Part shown: piece after piece, positions 16,959 through 29,042 of the stretch
Numbering within the stretch: position 1 is the first letter of the stretch
Layout: each line of letters begins with the position of its first letter
NCBI RefSeq assembly: GCF_002265625.1
Contig: NZ_NOVE01000004.1
Span: forward strand, 1-64,000
Length of the DNA stretch: 64,000 nucleotides
Reading direction: 5' to 3'
Source: Prevotella sp. 885
GTDB lineage: Bacteria; Bacteroidota; Bacteroidia; Bacteroidales; Bacteroidaceae
The notes under the pieces: generated by a model
The model's database searches: none
Told to the model about the DNA's origin: nothing
Seen by the model: only the letters and a program-made list of their open reading frames with translations
Position numbers and translations under genes: made by a program

Positions 16959-17474
16959 ATGGCAACATCCGAAATATTCATGCTCTTGGCACTTGTGTCT
17001 ACGGGAATATTCCTCCTTCAGTTTGTCATTTCCATCTTCTTCGGAGGGCTTGACATCGACGTTGACGGCGACACAAACGTCGACTTCGACCTTGGCAGTC
17101 TGTTTTCCTTCAAGGGTCTAATCCACTTTCTTATCGGCTTCGGATGGACAAAGGTGCTGTTCGTCGGCGACGCATGGTATACGTACGCATTGGCTGTGGT
17201 GGTAGGAATGGTGTTTATGCTGGTGCTGTTCTATACCTACATGCTTGCTTTCCGCTTGCAGAACCTGCGCAAGCCCGAACCGCCCGTGAGCATAGTGGGT
17301 AGGGCAGGGCGCATCTACATCAATCAGGGCGACGGACGCTATACTGTTTTTGTAAATCGTGACGGAGCCGAACGCGAACTTGACGTGGTATCCGAGTCGG
17401 GACGTACGGACTATAAGACCGACGAGGTGGTTACGGTAAAGGAATACAGGGACAACAAGTACTTCATAGATTGA
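16959..17474 (+). CDS. NfeD/OB-fold membrane protein, flotillin partner
   Basis: A 171-residue membrane protein with an N-terminal helix (IFMLLALVSTGIFLLQFVISIFF), an acidic loop (GLDIDVDGDTNVDFDL), two further helices near 50-95, and a C-terminal beta domain (VGRAGRIYINQGDGRYTVFVNRDGAERELDVV) resembling the OB fold of NfeD/YqiJ proteins. Genes of this type sit beside flotillin genes and are thought to act with them in membrane microdomains. Here the flotillin starts 45 bases downstream on the same strand. A -7 element TAAATTTG lies at 16919-16926. Confidence 0.8.
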   Translation: MATSEIFMLLALVSTGIFLLQFVISIFFGGLDIDVDGDTNVDFDLGSLFSFKGLIHFLIGFGWTKVLFVGDAWYTYALAVVVGMVFMLVLFYTYMLAFRLQNLRKPEPPVSIVGRAGRIYINQGDGRYTVFVNRDGAERELDVVSESGRTDYKTDEVVTVKEYRDNKYFID

Positions 17475-17519
17475 CACGACAAGATAATACATAATTCTTA
17501 AATACATTATTTCTATAAC

Positions 17520-19145
17520 ATGGAAACAAACGTTCTTATTCTTGCCGCGGTACTCGTAGTGGTGGTACTGCTTGGCATAATTGGCGTGTTATCGCGCTAT
17601 CGTAAGTGTAAATCTGACGAGGTGCTCGTCGTTTACGGTAAGACCGGCGGCACTAAATCCGCCAAACTCTATCATGGTGGCGCTGCTTTCGTGTGGCCTA
17701 TCATTCAGGGCTACGACTTCCTTTCGATGAAGCCGATGCAGATAGACTGTAAGCTTACGGGCGCCATCTCTGCCCAGAACATCCGTGTGGACGTTCCGAC
17801 TACCATCACCGTAGCCATCAGCACCGACCCGGAGGTTATGCAGAACGCCGCAGAGCGTATGCTCGGACTCTCAATGGACGACAAGCAGAATCTCATTACC
17901 GACGTGGTATACGGTCAGATGCGTCTTGTAATCGCCGATATGACCATTGAGGAACTCAATTCTGACCGCGACAAGTTCCTTGCAAAGGTGAAGGACAATA
18001 TTGATACGGAGCTGCGCAAGTTCGGTCTGTATCTGATGAACATCAACATCAGCGACATCCGCGATGCCGCCAACTATATCGTAAACCTTGGTAAGGAGGC
18101 AGAATCGAAGGCGCAGAACGAGGCTCAAGCCAACATCGAGGAGCAGGAGAAGTTAGGTGCAATCAAGATTGCCAACCAGATAAAGGAGCGCGAGACACGC
18201 GTGGCTGAAACCCGCAAGGACCAGGAAGTGGCTATCGCCGCTACGCGTAAGGAGCAGGAAATCAGTGTGGCTCAGACCGATAAGGAGCGCGTTTCGCAGG
18301 TGGCTCAGGCCAATGCCGAGAAGGAATCGCAGGTGGCTCGTGCCGAAGCGGAGAAGAACATCAATGTGGAGCAAGCCAATACTGCCAAGGAAAGCCGCAT
18401 AGCAGAGCTTAATTCCGATATGGAGATAAAGCAGGCTGAGGCTAAGAAGAAGGCTGCCATAGGACGCAATGAGGCTCAGAAGGAGATAGCTCTCTCCAAT
18501 GCTCAGCTTTCGGTAACGCAGGCCAATGCCGACAAGGAGGCCGGTGAGGCTTCGGCTCGCTCAGAGGCAGCCGTACAGACGGCACGTGAGAAGGCCCAGA
18601 AGGAGGTGGAGGAAGCCAAGGCAATGAAGGTGGAATCTTCTCTTAAGGCGGAGAAGATTGTGCCTGCAGAGGTGGCAAAGCAGGAGGCCATACTTCAGGC
18701 TGACGCCGTGGCAGAGAAGGTTATACGTGAGGCAGAGGCTAAGGCTAAGGCCACTCTCGCCCAGGCAGAGGCTGAAGCAAAGGCCATCCGCATGAAGCTT
18801 GAGGCTGAGGCAGAGGGTAAGAAAATGTCGCTCCTTGCTGAGGCTGACGGTTTCCAGGCTATGGTGAAGGCTGCTGAATCTAATCCTGCCATCGCCATCC
18901 AGTACAAGATGGTGGACCAGTGGAAGGAGATTGCAGGCGAGCAGGTCAAGGCATTCGAGAAGATGCAGCTCGGCAATGTCACCGTTTTCGACGGTGGCGA
19001 CGGCGCAACAAGCAACTTCCTCAACTCGTTGGTGAAGACCGTAGCGCCGAGTCTCGGCGTTCTTGACCAGCTTCCTATCGGCGAAACCGTAAAGAAAATC
19101 ATCCATCCAGAGAAGAAGGAAGACGACAAGACGGAGAAGAAATAA
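17520..19145 (+). CDS. Flotillin-family (SPFH) protein
   Basis: A 541-residue membrane-scaffold protein. An N-terminal anchor helix (VLILAAVLVVVVLLGIIGVL) is followed by the SPFH/band-7 domain to about residue 200 (VDVPTTITVAISTDPEVMQNAAERML). A long Ala/Glu/Lys-rich coiled coil, about residues 200-440, has the EAKAKATLAQAEAEAKAI pattern of flotillins. The C-terminal part holds the oligomerisation segment (AIQYKMVDQWKEIAGEQVKAFEKMQLGNV). Flotillins cluster membrane proteins and affect fluidity. It forms an operon with the NfeD-like gene and ends at a strong bidirectional terminator. Confidence 0.92.
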   Translation: METNVLILAAVLVVVVLLGIIGVLSRYRKCKSDEVLVVYGKTGGTKSAKLYHGGAAFVWPIIQGYDFLSMKPMQIDCKLTGAISAQNIRVDVPTTITVAISTDPEVMQNAAERMLGLSMDDKQNLITDVVYGQMRLVIADMTIEELNSDRDKFLAKVKDNIDTELRKFGLYLMNINISDIRDAANYIVNLGKEAESKAQNEAQANIEEQEKLGAIKIANQIKERETRVAETRKDQEVAIAATRKEQEISVAQTDKERVSQVAQANAEKESQVARAEAEKNINVEQANTAKESRIAELNSDMEIKQAEAKKKAAIGRNEAQKEIALSNAQLSVTQANADKEAGEASARSEAAVQTAREKAQKEVEEAKAMKVESSLKAEKIVPAEVAKQEAILQADAVAEKVIREAEAKAKATLAQAEAEAKAIRMKLEAEAEGKKMSLLAEADGFQAMVKAAESNPAIAIQYKMVDQWKEIAGEQVKAFEKMQLGNVTVFDGGDGATSNFLNSLVKTVAPSLGVLDQLPIGETVKKIIHPEKKEDDKTEKK

Positions 19146-19171
19146 CATTGCTTGCGTAAGCAAGACATAAT

Positions 19172-19219
19172 AAAAACGGCAATTACACGAAGTCAAGGCT
19201 TCACGTAATTGCCGTTTTT
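19172..19219. terminator. Bidirectional terminator between flotillin and beta-galactosidase genes
   Basis: AAAAACGGCAATTAC pairs perfectly with GTAATTGCCGTTTTT, with an inner CGAAG/CTTCA extension. A-runs and T-runs on either side let it serve the convergent genes at 17520-19145 and 19246-22410. Confidence 0.9.
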
Positions 19220-19245
19220 CTGTTTATCTACTTATATCGTAGTTC

Positions 19246-22509
<3,264 letters not shown>

Positions 22510-22544
22510 TTAAGAATTGTATTATTGTCCCTTTATATATGGCT

Positions 22545-22605
22545 CATCCCGATTGTAGCGAGCTCTCGTAACATCCGAAACGAGGGCTTGTGACAATCGG
22601 GATGA
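22545..22605 (-). terminator. Long-stem hairpin upstream of the beta-galactosidase gene
   Basis: CTCATCCCGATTGT and ACAATCGGGATGAG pair perfectly over 14 bp around a loop of about 33 bases, which contains a smaller CTCG/CGAG stem. It follows the RhuM-Doc gene on the minus strand and lacks a T tract, so a terminator role is only likely. The rest of 22411-22659 holds the beta-galactosidase promoter. Confidence 0.5.
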
Positions 22606-22659
22606 GGGTTCGTATCAGTTGGTGCAGTTTTGCGAAACAAGCTTGTTAATGCTTTTGTG

Positions 22660-23646
22660 TTATTGATTCTCCTTGTTGATGAGATTCACCACAACTTTCA
22701 CCATAACATCTTTCTCCTCGGTGCGGCTCTCTGCAATCATCAACGTGAGGGCAACCAACGTGTTGTCGGCTATGCGCTTGTGTCCGTCCTCGGCATAGAG
22801 CACGCGGTTGTTGTTGAGGAACCATAGGAAGAGCATGGCGGCAATGCGCTTGTTGCCGTCGCTGAACGAATGGTTCTTGACAACAAGATAGAGTAGCATA
22901 GCTGCTTTCTCCTCTACGGACGGATAGAGTTCTTCGCCGCCGAAGGTCTGATAGATTTGTCCTATGCTGCTCTTGAACGAGTCGTCTTTTTCATTGGCAA
23001 ACCATTGGCTTCCGCCGAACTTATCCTTGAGAGCGTTTATGGCTTCCATAGCATTGTCGTATGTGGCGCGGAACGGCTCTTCCTTGGTGGTCTGCTGGAT
23101 GGAGAGCGACTGATAGTCGTAATGGTCGAGAGTGTCGAGGGCGTAGACATAGTCTGAGATGACATTGAACAGTCCGCCGTATTCGTCATTCGTTACTTTC
23201 TCCTGCATGCCGATGGCACGTGCCATGAGCCGCACCACGTCCTTAAGCTCGTTATATCGGTCGAGCTTTATCTGCTGATTGATGACGTATCCCTTGATGA
23301 GGTATTGCTTGAGGACTGTTGTGGCCCAACGACGGAATGCCGTAGCATTTTTGCTGTTCACTCTATATCCCACGGAAATAATCATATCAAGATTGTAGTA
23401 TGGAATCTCACGAACTATCTGTCGTTCACCTTCAATTCGAACCTGTGCATTTTTTGCACAGGTTGAAAATTCTTCCAGTTCTTCTGACTTATATATATTG
23501 CGAATATGACGAACTATTGAAGTTCTATCTACTCCAAACAGCTCAGCCATCTGGCTCTGTGTCAGCCACACTGTCTCATTCTCCAGCTTCACATTCAGCT
23601 GGACGCTTCCGTCTTGCGAACGGTATATTTCTATTGAATTGTTCAT
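22660..23646 (-). CDS. RhuM-Doc fusion protein (virulence RhuM N-terminus, Fic/Doc C-terminus)
   Basis: A 328-residue two-domain protein. The first half resembles RhuM-family proteins, with a helix-turn-helix (WLTQSQMAELFGVDRTSIVRHIRNIYK) and the block YYNLDMIISVGYRVNSKNATAFRRWATTVL. The C-terminal 110 residues are a Fic/Doc domain with HSFSDGNKRIAA at about 259-270; Lys in place of Gly after Asn is the Doc form, which in phage P1 Doc phosphorylates EF-Tu. The gene lies 36 bases after yifB on the same strand and is probably cotranscribed. No antitoxin gene is adjacent; the RhuM half may bind DNA or restrain the toxin half. Confidence 0.82.
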   Translation of the reverse strand: MNNSIEIYRSQDGSVQLNVKLENETVWLTQSQMAELFGVDRTSIVRHIRNIYKSEELEEFSTCAKNAQVRIEGERQIVREIPYYNLDMIISVGYRVNSKNATAFRRWATTVLKQYLIKGYVINQQIKLDRYNELKDVVRLMARAIGMQEKVTNDEYGGLFNVISDYVYALDTLDHYDYQSLSIQQTTKEEPFRATYDNAMEAINALKDKFGGSQWFANEKDDSFKSSIGQIYQTFGGEELYPSVEEKAAMLLYLVVKNHSFSDGNKRIAAMLFLWFLNNNRVLYAEDGHKRIADNTLVALTLMIAESRTEEKDVMVKVVVNLINKENQ

Positions 23647-23682
23647 ATTGTCGATATGGTTAATTGTCTTTATTGCTTTATG

Positions 23683-25233
23683 TTAGTATATTCTGCGTTC
23701 TGCCCAGTCGCCGCGGTCCAGATTGCGGTAACCTATGGCTTCGGCTATGTGTTGCGACTGTACGTTTTCAGCTCCGGCGAGGTCGGCGATGGTGCGTGCC
23801 ACTTTCAGGATGCGGTTATAGGCGCGGGCGGAGAGCGAGAACTTCTCCATGGCTGTGCGCAGGAGAGCGATGGACTGTTCGTCTGGTTCGGCAAATTGAT
23901 GAATCATGCGCTCCGTCATCTGCGCGTTGCAGTGGATGCCGCGATATTCCTTGAAGCGTGCCGTCTGGATGTCGCGTGCCTTGATGACGCGCTCACGGAT
24001 GGCTGCGCTCGGTTCGCCCGGCTCTGACTTCGAGATGTCCTTGAAGGGTACGGGTGTTATCTCGCACTGGATGTCAATGCGGTCGAGCAGCGGTCCTGAT
24101 ATCTTGTTCATGTAGCGCTGAATCTGCCCCGTGGAACAGCAGCAGTTGTGCGTAGGGTCGTTGAAGTAGCCGCACGGGCATGGATTCATGGAGGCGATGA
24201 ACATGAAGGAGCAGGGGAACTCTACGGTGTACTTGGAGCGCGAGATGGTTATCTTGTGGTCTTCGAGCGGCTGACGCAACACTTCGAGCGTCTTCTTGTT
24301 GAACTCGGGCAGTTCGTCTGCGAAGAGCACGCCGTTGTGAGCCAGCGATATTTCGCCGGGCTGCGGATTGATGCCGCCGCCGACCAACGCCACTTCGCTG
24401 ATGGTGTGGTGTGGAGCGCGGAACGGGCGCTGCGATATGAGCGATGTGCCGCGCTGCAGCTTGCCCGCCACGCTGTGTATCTGTGTGGTCTCGAGGCTTT
24501 CGGCGAGCGACAACGGGGGAAGGATGGAAGGCAGACGCTTCGCCATCATCGACTTGCCTGAACCCGGAGGGCCCACCATGATGAGGTTGTGTCCGCCCGC
24601 TGCCGCCACTTCCAGCGCGCGTCTGACACTCTCCTGACCACGCACGTCGGCAAAGTCGAGGTCGAAGCTGTACTGCTGCTCGTAGAATTCGCGCCGTGTG
24701 TCGACGAAGGTCGGCTCGTATTCAGCTGCACCCGTTATAAGCTTGATGACGTCCATGATGTTGTTCATGCCATACACCTCCAGATTGTTTACCACAGCCG
24801 CCTCGCGCTCGTTCTGCTTCGGCACAATCAGTCCCTTCAGTTTCTCCGCTCTCGCCTTTATGGCTATCGGGAGCGCACCCTTTATAGGTTGCAGCGTACC
24901 GTCCAGTCCCAGTTCGCCCACCATCATATATTGGTCGAGCGAGTTGCTGACAATGGCTCCGCTTGCCGCCAGTATGGCAATGGCAAGCGGCAGGTCGAAG
25001 GAGCTTCCCTCCTTTCGAAGGTCAGCAGGAGCAAGGTTTATGGTGATGTCGCCGTGCGGAAACTTATATCCGTTGAACTGTAGAGCGGATGCAATGCGGT
25101 CGCGACCCTCGCGTACGGCGGTGTCGCCCAGTCCGGTAAGGTGATACATGACGCCCGGCACGATGTTGACCTCCACTCTTACAGTGGTGACATCAAGGCC
25201 GTTTACAGCAGCAGAATAAGTCTTTACGAGCAT
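23683..25233 (-). CDS. YifB/ComM-family Mg-chelatase-like AAA ATPase
   Basis: A 516-residue protein of the YifB family; the related ComM is a branch-migration helicase that helps integrate incoming DNA. The N-terminal Lon-S5-like domain starts MLVKTYSAAVNGLDVTTVRVE. Walker A is GPPGSGKSMMAKRLP, Walker B is GVLFADELPEF, and a cysteine cluster MNPCPCGYFNDPTHNCCCS follows, typical of the family. The C-terminal helical domain includes SARAYNRILKVARTIADLAG. The start at 25233 is chosen over an upstream in-frame codon at 25371 because the extra 46 residues are AT-rich non-family sequence. The RhuM-Doc gene follows in the likely operon. Confidence 0.92.
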   Translation of the reverse strand: MLVKTYSAAVNGLDVTTVRVEVNIVPGVMYHLTGLGDTAVREGRDRIASALQFNGYKFPHGDITINLAPADLRKEGSSFDLPLAIAILAASGAIVSNSLDQYMMVGELGLDGTLQPIKGALPIAIKARAEKLKGLIVPKQNEREAAVVNNLEVYGMNNIMDVIKLITGAAEYEPTFVDTRREFYEQQYSFDLDFADVRGQESVRRALEVAAAGGHNLIMVGPPGSGKSMMAKRLPSILPPLSLAESLETTQIHSVAGKLQRGTSLISQRPFRAPHHTISEVALVGGGINPQPGEISLAHNGVLFADELPEFNKKTLEVLRQPLEDHKITISRSKYTVEFPCSFMFIASMNPCPCGYFNDPTHNCCCSTGQIQRYMNKISGPLLDRIDIQCEITPVPFKDISKSEPGEPSAAIRERVIKARDIQTARFKEYRGIHCNAQMTERMIHQFAEPDEQSIALLRTAMEKFSLSARAYNRILKVARTIADLAGAENVQSQHIAEAIGYRNLDRGDWAERRIY

Positions 25234-25386
25234 AATGGTTGGAAGGTTTAGAGGGTTAGTATATAAAGACAAAAGTAGCGGTTTTGGATGGATTGAACAA
25301 ATAAAATGACAGAATATATAATCATAATAAATGAATAGCTGAATAAAAATCGCTATCTTTGCAAAAGACATATTATATATTTATCT

Positions 25387-25641
25387 ATGAGTCCAAAATT
25401 TAAAGAGCAAAATGGATATGTGTTCAAGATCTATTCAAATGAGGAAGCCCGAATACATATTCATATAATAAAAGCTGAAAAGGAGGCTAAATATTGGCTT
25501 GAGCCAGATATAGAACTTGCTGAGAATTTTGGCTTTAATAGTAAAGAACTTAGTTTTATAGAGAAAATACTTACAGAATATGGAGACGACTTTAAGGTCA
25601 AGTTCACAAGACACATCGGTATGCGTCTTGATGATAAATGA
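25387..25641 (+). CDS. DUF4160 domain protein, small
   Basis: An 84-residue protein of the DUF4160 family, recognised by the N-terminal block NGYVFKIYSNEEARIHIHIIKAEKEAKYWLEPDIEL. Such genes are usually followed by DUF2442 genes, and the pair has been suggested to be toxin-antitoxin-like; no activity is established. The stop overlaps the next start in ATGATAAATGA. A -7 element TATCTTTG lies at 25354-25361. It is the first gene of an apparent operon that runs into ruvB. Confidence 0.8.
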   Translation: MSPKFKEQNGYVFKIYSNEEARIHIHIIKAEKEAKYWLEPDIELAENFGFNSKELSFIEKILTEYGDDFKVKFTRHIGMRLDDK

Positions 25642-25864
25642 CAAGGGACTTATGATTTCTGTGCAGGGGCAGGATTATTTTCTGTCTTACAACCGTATTC
25701 CATGGATGCGTAATGCGAGTATTGCAGATGCATTGAATGTCCAGATGAGCGGAAGAAATGCTATAGAATGGCCTAATCTTGATGTGGATTTAGAGATTGA
25801 GAGTCTGAAACATCCCGAACGTTATCCTCTTTTAATCAAACGTAACGAATTGGACAGAATATAA
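25631..25864 (+). CDS. DUF2442 domain protein, small
   Basis: A 77-residue protein with the DUF2442 pattern ([40 protein letters not shown]), normally encoded beside DUF4160. I place the start at 25631, giving an 11-base overlap with the upstream stop and implying translational coupling; an earlier in-frame start at 25580 would lie deep in the neighbouring gene. The pair may form a complex, but its role is unknown. ruvB starts 7 bases downstream. Confidence 0.78.
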   Translation: MINDKGLMISVQGQDYFLSYNRIPWMRNASIADALNVQMSGRNAIEWPNLDVDLEIESLKHPERYPLLIKRNELDRI

Positions 25865-25871
25865 TATAGTA

Positions 25872-26906
25872 ATGGAAGAAGATTTCGATATACGACAGGA
25901 GCAGGCTGCGAAAGGAGAGAAAGACTTCGAGAACGCCCTGCGTCCGCTGCGCTTCGGCGACTTCAGTGGACAGCAGAAGGTGGTGGAGAATCTTGAGGTG
26001 TTCGTGGAAGCTGCCAAGTATCGCGGCGAACCGCTTGACCACACGCTCCTGCACGGCCCTCCAGGACTGGGCAAGACCACGCTCAGCAACATCATTGCCA
26101 ACGAGCTTGGCGTGGGATTTAAGATTACGAGCGGACCCGTGCTTGACAAGCCCGGCGACCTTGCCGGCATCCTTACGTCGCTTGAGCCGCGTGACGTGCT
26201 CTTCATTGACGAGATTCACCGCCTATCGCCCGTGGTGGAGGAATACCTCTACTCGGCGATGGAGGACTATCGCATTGACATTATGATTGACAAAGGACCG
26301 TCTGCACGTTCCATTCAGATTGACCTCAATCCCTTCACGCTCGTCGGTGCAACCACGCGAAGCGGTCTGCTTACGGCTCCTTTGCGTGCCCGTTTCGGCA
26401 TCAATCTGCACCTTGAGTATTACGGACCGGAGACCTTGCAGCGCATCATCAAGCGCTCTTCTGCCATCATGAAGGTGCCCATCGACGACGATGCAGCCAT
26501 TGAGATAGCCCGTCGCTCGCGCGGTACGCCTCGTATTGCCAACGCATTGTTGCGCCGAGTGCGCGACTTTGCCCAGGTGAAGGGCAACGGACGCATCGAC
26601 CGCGACATCGCAAGGCTTTCGCTTTCGGCGCTCAACATCGACCAGTACGGACTGGACGAGATTGACAACAAGATCCTGCTCACCATCATCGACAAGTTTC
26701 GTGGCGGTCCCGTGGGCATCTCAACCATCGCTACAGCCATCGGCGAGGACACCGGCACCGTGGAGGAAGTCTACGAGCCGTACCTTATTATGGAGGGATT
26801 CATCAAGCGCACGCAGCGTGGACGTATGGTGACGCCGCTTGCATATCAGCATCTCGGACGACCGATGACGGGCTGCAACGCCGCCGAACCGACGCTGTTC
26901 GACTAA
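25872..26906 (+). CDS. ruvB: Holliday junction branch-migration helicase RuvB
   Basis: A 344-residue AAA+ motor that, with RuvA, drives branch migration during recombination and repair. Walker A is [10 protein letters not shown] (residues 61-70), Walker B is [12 protein letters not shown], sensor 1 is [20 protein letters not shown], and the C-terminal winged helix includes [15 protein letters not shown] and [16 protein letters not shown]. Length and motifs are standard. It lies 7 bases behind the DUF4160-DUF2442 pair and 29 bases before DUF2851, an operon layout that ties a toxin-antitoxin-like pair to a core repair gene. Confidence 0.97.
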   Translation: MEEDFDIRQEQAAKGEKDFENALRPLRFGDFSGQQKVVENLEVFVEAAKYRGEPLDHTLLHGPPGLGKTTLSNIIANELGVGFKITSGPVLDKPGDLAGILTSLEPRDVLFIDEIHRLSPVVEEYLYSAMEDYRIDIMIDKGPSARSIQIDLNPFTLVGATTRSGLLTAPLRARFGINLHLEYYGPETLQRIIKRSSAIMKVPIDDDAAIEIARRSRGTPRIANALLRRVRDFAQVKGNGRIDRDIARLSLSALNIDQYGLDEIDNKILLTIIDKFRGGPVGISTIATAIGEDTGTVEEVYEPYLIMEGFIKRTQRGRMVTPLAYQHLGRPMTGCNAAEPTLFD

Positions 26907-26935
26907 ATCTTACACCTCATTATCACTACACCCTT

Positions 26936-28231
26936 ATGGAACAACTCCTGCATTATATCTGGAAGCACCGCATACTGCCTCTCCACGAGCTCCGCACTAC
27001 GGACGGACGACTCGTGGAGATAATCGATCCCGGTCTGCATAACCATCACTCTGGTCCCGACTTCTTCAATGCCAAGATTCGGCTTGACGGCACGTTATGG
27101 GTGGGCAATGTGGAGATACACGAGCGCTCTGCCGACTGGTTTCTGCACGGACACGACCAGGATCCGGCTTACAACAATGTGGTGCTGCATATTGCTTCTA
27201 CTATAGACATGGACGTGACGACCGCCGACGGCAGCCGTCCGCCCCAGATGGAGCTGCAGGTTCCGCCGCATGTGATGCAGAATTATCAGCGCCTTCTGGC
27301 TGACGACCGCTATCCGCCGTGCCGCGACACCGTCATGCAGCTGCCTTCGCTTGCCGTCCATTCATGGATGAGTGCGCTCGGAGCCGAACGTCTCAGCAGC
27401 AAGTGTGATGCCATTGATCAGCGCGTAAAGGCTGCGGGCGGGTCGTGGGAGCAGGCGTTCTTCGCCACTATAGCCCGCGGATTCGGTTTCGGAGTCAACA
27501 GCGAAGCTTTCGAGCTGTGGGCTTCCGGCTTGCCGTTCATGCAGGTGGCGCACCATCGAGACGATCCGTTTCAGGTGGAAGCCCTCTTCCTTGGCTATGC
27601 AGGACTGCTTGACGACGACGCCATGAACGACAAGCAGCGTGCTTTGGCGCTTGCCGACCCTTACTTCGTCCGTCTGCAACGCGAATGGAAATACCTTGCA
27701 CATAAGTTTCATCTCGTCTCCATGACCCGCCATACGTGGCGCTTCATGCGTCTGCGTCCTCAGAACTTCCCTTACATCCGCCTTTCCCAGCTCGCCACGC
27801 TCTATTGTTCGCGGCGTGCCGACCTGAGCAACATCGTGGCTTGTACAACGCTTGACGATGTTCGCAAGGCGCTGCAGACCGAAGCCGGCGACTACTGGCG
27901 CACGCATTACACCTTCGGAAAGGAGAGCGCCGAGTCAGCCAAGCGTCTCTCGTCATCTTCCATAGACGTCATAATCATCAATGCCGTGGTGTCGATGCTC
28001 CATGCCTACGGACGCCATCGTCAGGACGAACGGCTCATAGCGCGTGCCGCAGAGTTTCTCGAAGCGCTGCCCCCAGAGGACAACACCCACATCCGTCTAT
28101 GGCGCGAGTGCGGCATTTCTGCCGACAACGCAGCCGACACGCAGTCGCTCATACAGCTCCACAACCGCTATTGCGAGCGCAAGGACTGCCTCAGATGCAG
28201 GTTCGGATATTATAGCATGAAGAGGATATGA
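26936..28231 (+). CDS. DUF2851 family protein
   Basis: A 431-residue member of DUF2851, a Bacteroidetes family of unknown function. The N-terminal block (EQLLHYIWKHRILPLHELRTTDGRLVEIIDPGLHNHHSGPDFFNAKI) is characteristic, with NVEIHERSADWFLHGHDQDPAYNNVVLHI giving a nuclease-like E-x-H pattern. The C-terminus has four cysteines (CERKDCLRCRFG), possibly a metal site. It is 29 bases downstream of ruvB. A role in nucleic-acid metabolism would fit the neighbourhood but is only an inference. Confidence 0.85.
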   Translation: MEQLLHYIWKHRILPLHELRTTDGRLVEIIDPGLHNHHSGPDFFNAKIRLDGTLWVGNVEIHERSADWFLHGHDQDPAYNNVVLHIASTIDMDVTTADGSRPPQMELQVPPHVMQNYQRLLADDRYPPCRDTVMQLPSLAVHSWMSALGAERLSSKCDAIDQRVKAAGGSWEQAFFATIARGFGFGVNSEAFELWASGLPFMQVAHHRDDPFQVEALFLGYAGLLDDDAMNDKQRALALADPYFVRLQREWKYLAHKFHLVSMTRHTWRFMRLRPQNFPYIRLSQLATLYCSRRADLSNIVACTTLDDVRKALQTEAGDYWRTHYTFGKESAESAKRLSSSSIDVIIINAVVSMLHAYGRHRQDERLIARAAEFLEALPPEDNTHIRLWRECGISADNAADTQSLIQLHNRYCERKDCLRCRFGYYSMKRI

Positions 28232-28265
28232 GAGTTAGGAATTAGGAGTTAGGAATTAGGAGTTG
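28228..28265. repeat. Short tandem repeat after the DUF2851 gene
   Basis: GAGTTAGGAATTAG occurs twice in tandem and a partial third copy follows, giving a 14-bp period. Its function is not apparent. Confidence 0.6.
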
Positions 28266-28380
28266 TGGTCAATTTGACAATAAAGTAACGAAATAATAGA
28301 AAAAAGTGGATAGATATAGGCATAAATAAAATAAAAAAGCTACTTTTGCATTATTACTAACAATCTAAACCACGACTATT

Positions 28381-28932
28381 ATGAAAATCAAGTATCTCAA
28401 AGTGTCGGTGATGTTACTCGCCGCTACGTTACTCACCAGCTCGTGTGTAGGTTCGTTCTCGCTTTTCAACAGACTGGCGAAATGGAATACTCATGCCACT
28501 GGTTCGAAGTTCCTCAACGAAATCATCTTTATCATCATCTCGCCCGCCTATGCAGTATGCTGCGTGGCAGACGCCCTTGTGCTCAATACCATAGAGTTCT
28601 GGTCGGGTAGCAATCCGATGGCACAGAACATCGGCAAGACTCAGAACGTCACCGGCAAGGACGGTCTCATCTATGCTGTCACAACATTGAAGGACGGTTA
28701 CGAGGTGAAGAGTCCGAAGGGAGAAGTGGTGAAGTTCCTCTATGATCAGGAAACGGATTCGTGGTCGCAGGTGCAGAACGGCAAGAAGACGGAGATTTTC
28801 CGCTTCAACGATGACGGCACCATCCAAGCCAACCTCCAGGACGGACGCCACATCACAGTAACACCCGATGAGGCAGGTCTCTTCGAGGTGAACATGGCAC
28901 AGTACGGTGCCTCTTTCTATGCAATGCGATAA
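28381..28932 (+). CDS. DUF3332 family lipoprotein
   Basis: A 183-residue exported protein with lipoprotein signal (VMLLAATLLTSSC, acylated Cys22) followed by the DUF3332 block GSFSLFNRLAKWNTHATGSKFLNEIIFIIISPAYAVCCVADALVLNTIEFWSG. That block contains a long hydrophobic stretch that may enter the membrane. The C-terminal half is soluble and beta-rich (FLYDQETDSWSQVQNGKKTEIFRF). Function is unknown. A -7-like TACTTTTG lies at 28341-28348. It is monocistronic, with a strong terminator. Confidence 0.82.
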   Translation: MKIKYLKVSVMLLAATLLTSSCVGSFSLFNRLAKWNTHATGSKFLNEIIFIIISPAYAVCCVADALVLNTIEFWSGSNPMAQNIGKTQNVTGKDGLIYAVTTLKDGYEVKSPKGEVVKFLYDQETDSWSQVQNGKKTEIFRFNDDGTIQANLQDGRHITVTPDEAGLFEVNMAQYGASFYAMR

Positions 28933-28966
28933 TTTCTTAGTTTGCCAACTATATTCGTTAATATAT

Positions 28967-29022
28967 AATTAGGGTGTATCATGATTGAAGTAGCTTCAGT
29001 CTTGATACACCCTAATTTTTTT
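28967..29022. terminator. Terminator between DUF3332 and second Rpn gene
   Basis: AATTAGGGTGTATCA pairs with TGATACACCCTAATT and is followed by a run of Ts; an inner GAAG/CTTC stem adds to it. The genes on both sides converge on it. Confidence 0.88.
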
Positions 29023-29042
29023 CTTATTAGTCCAATCTTTTA

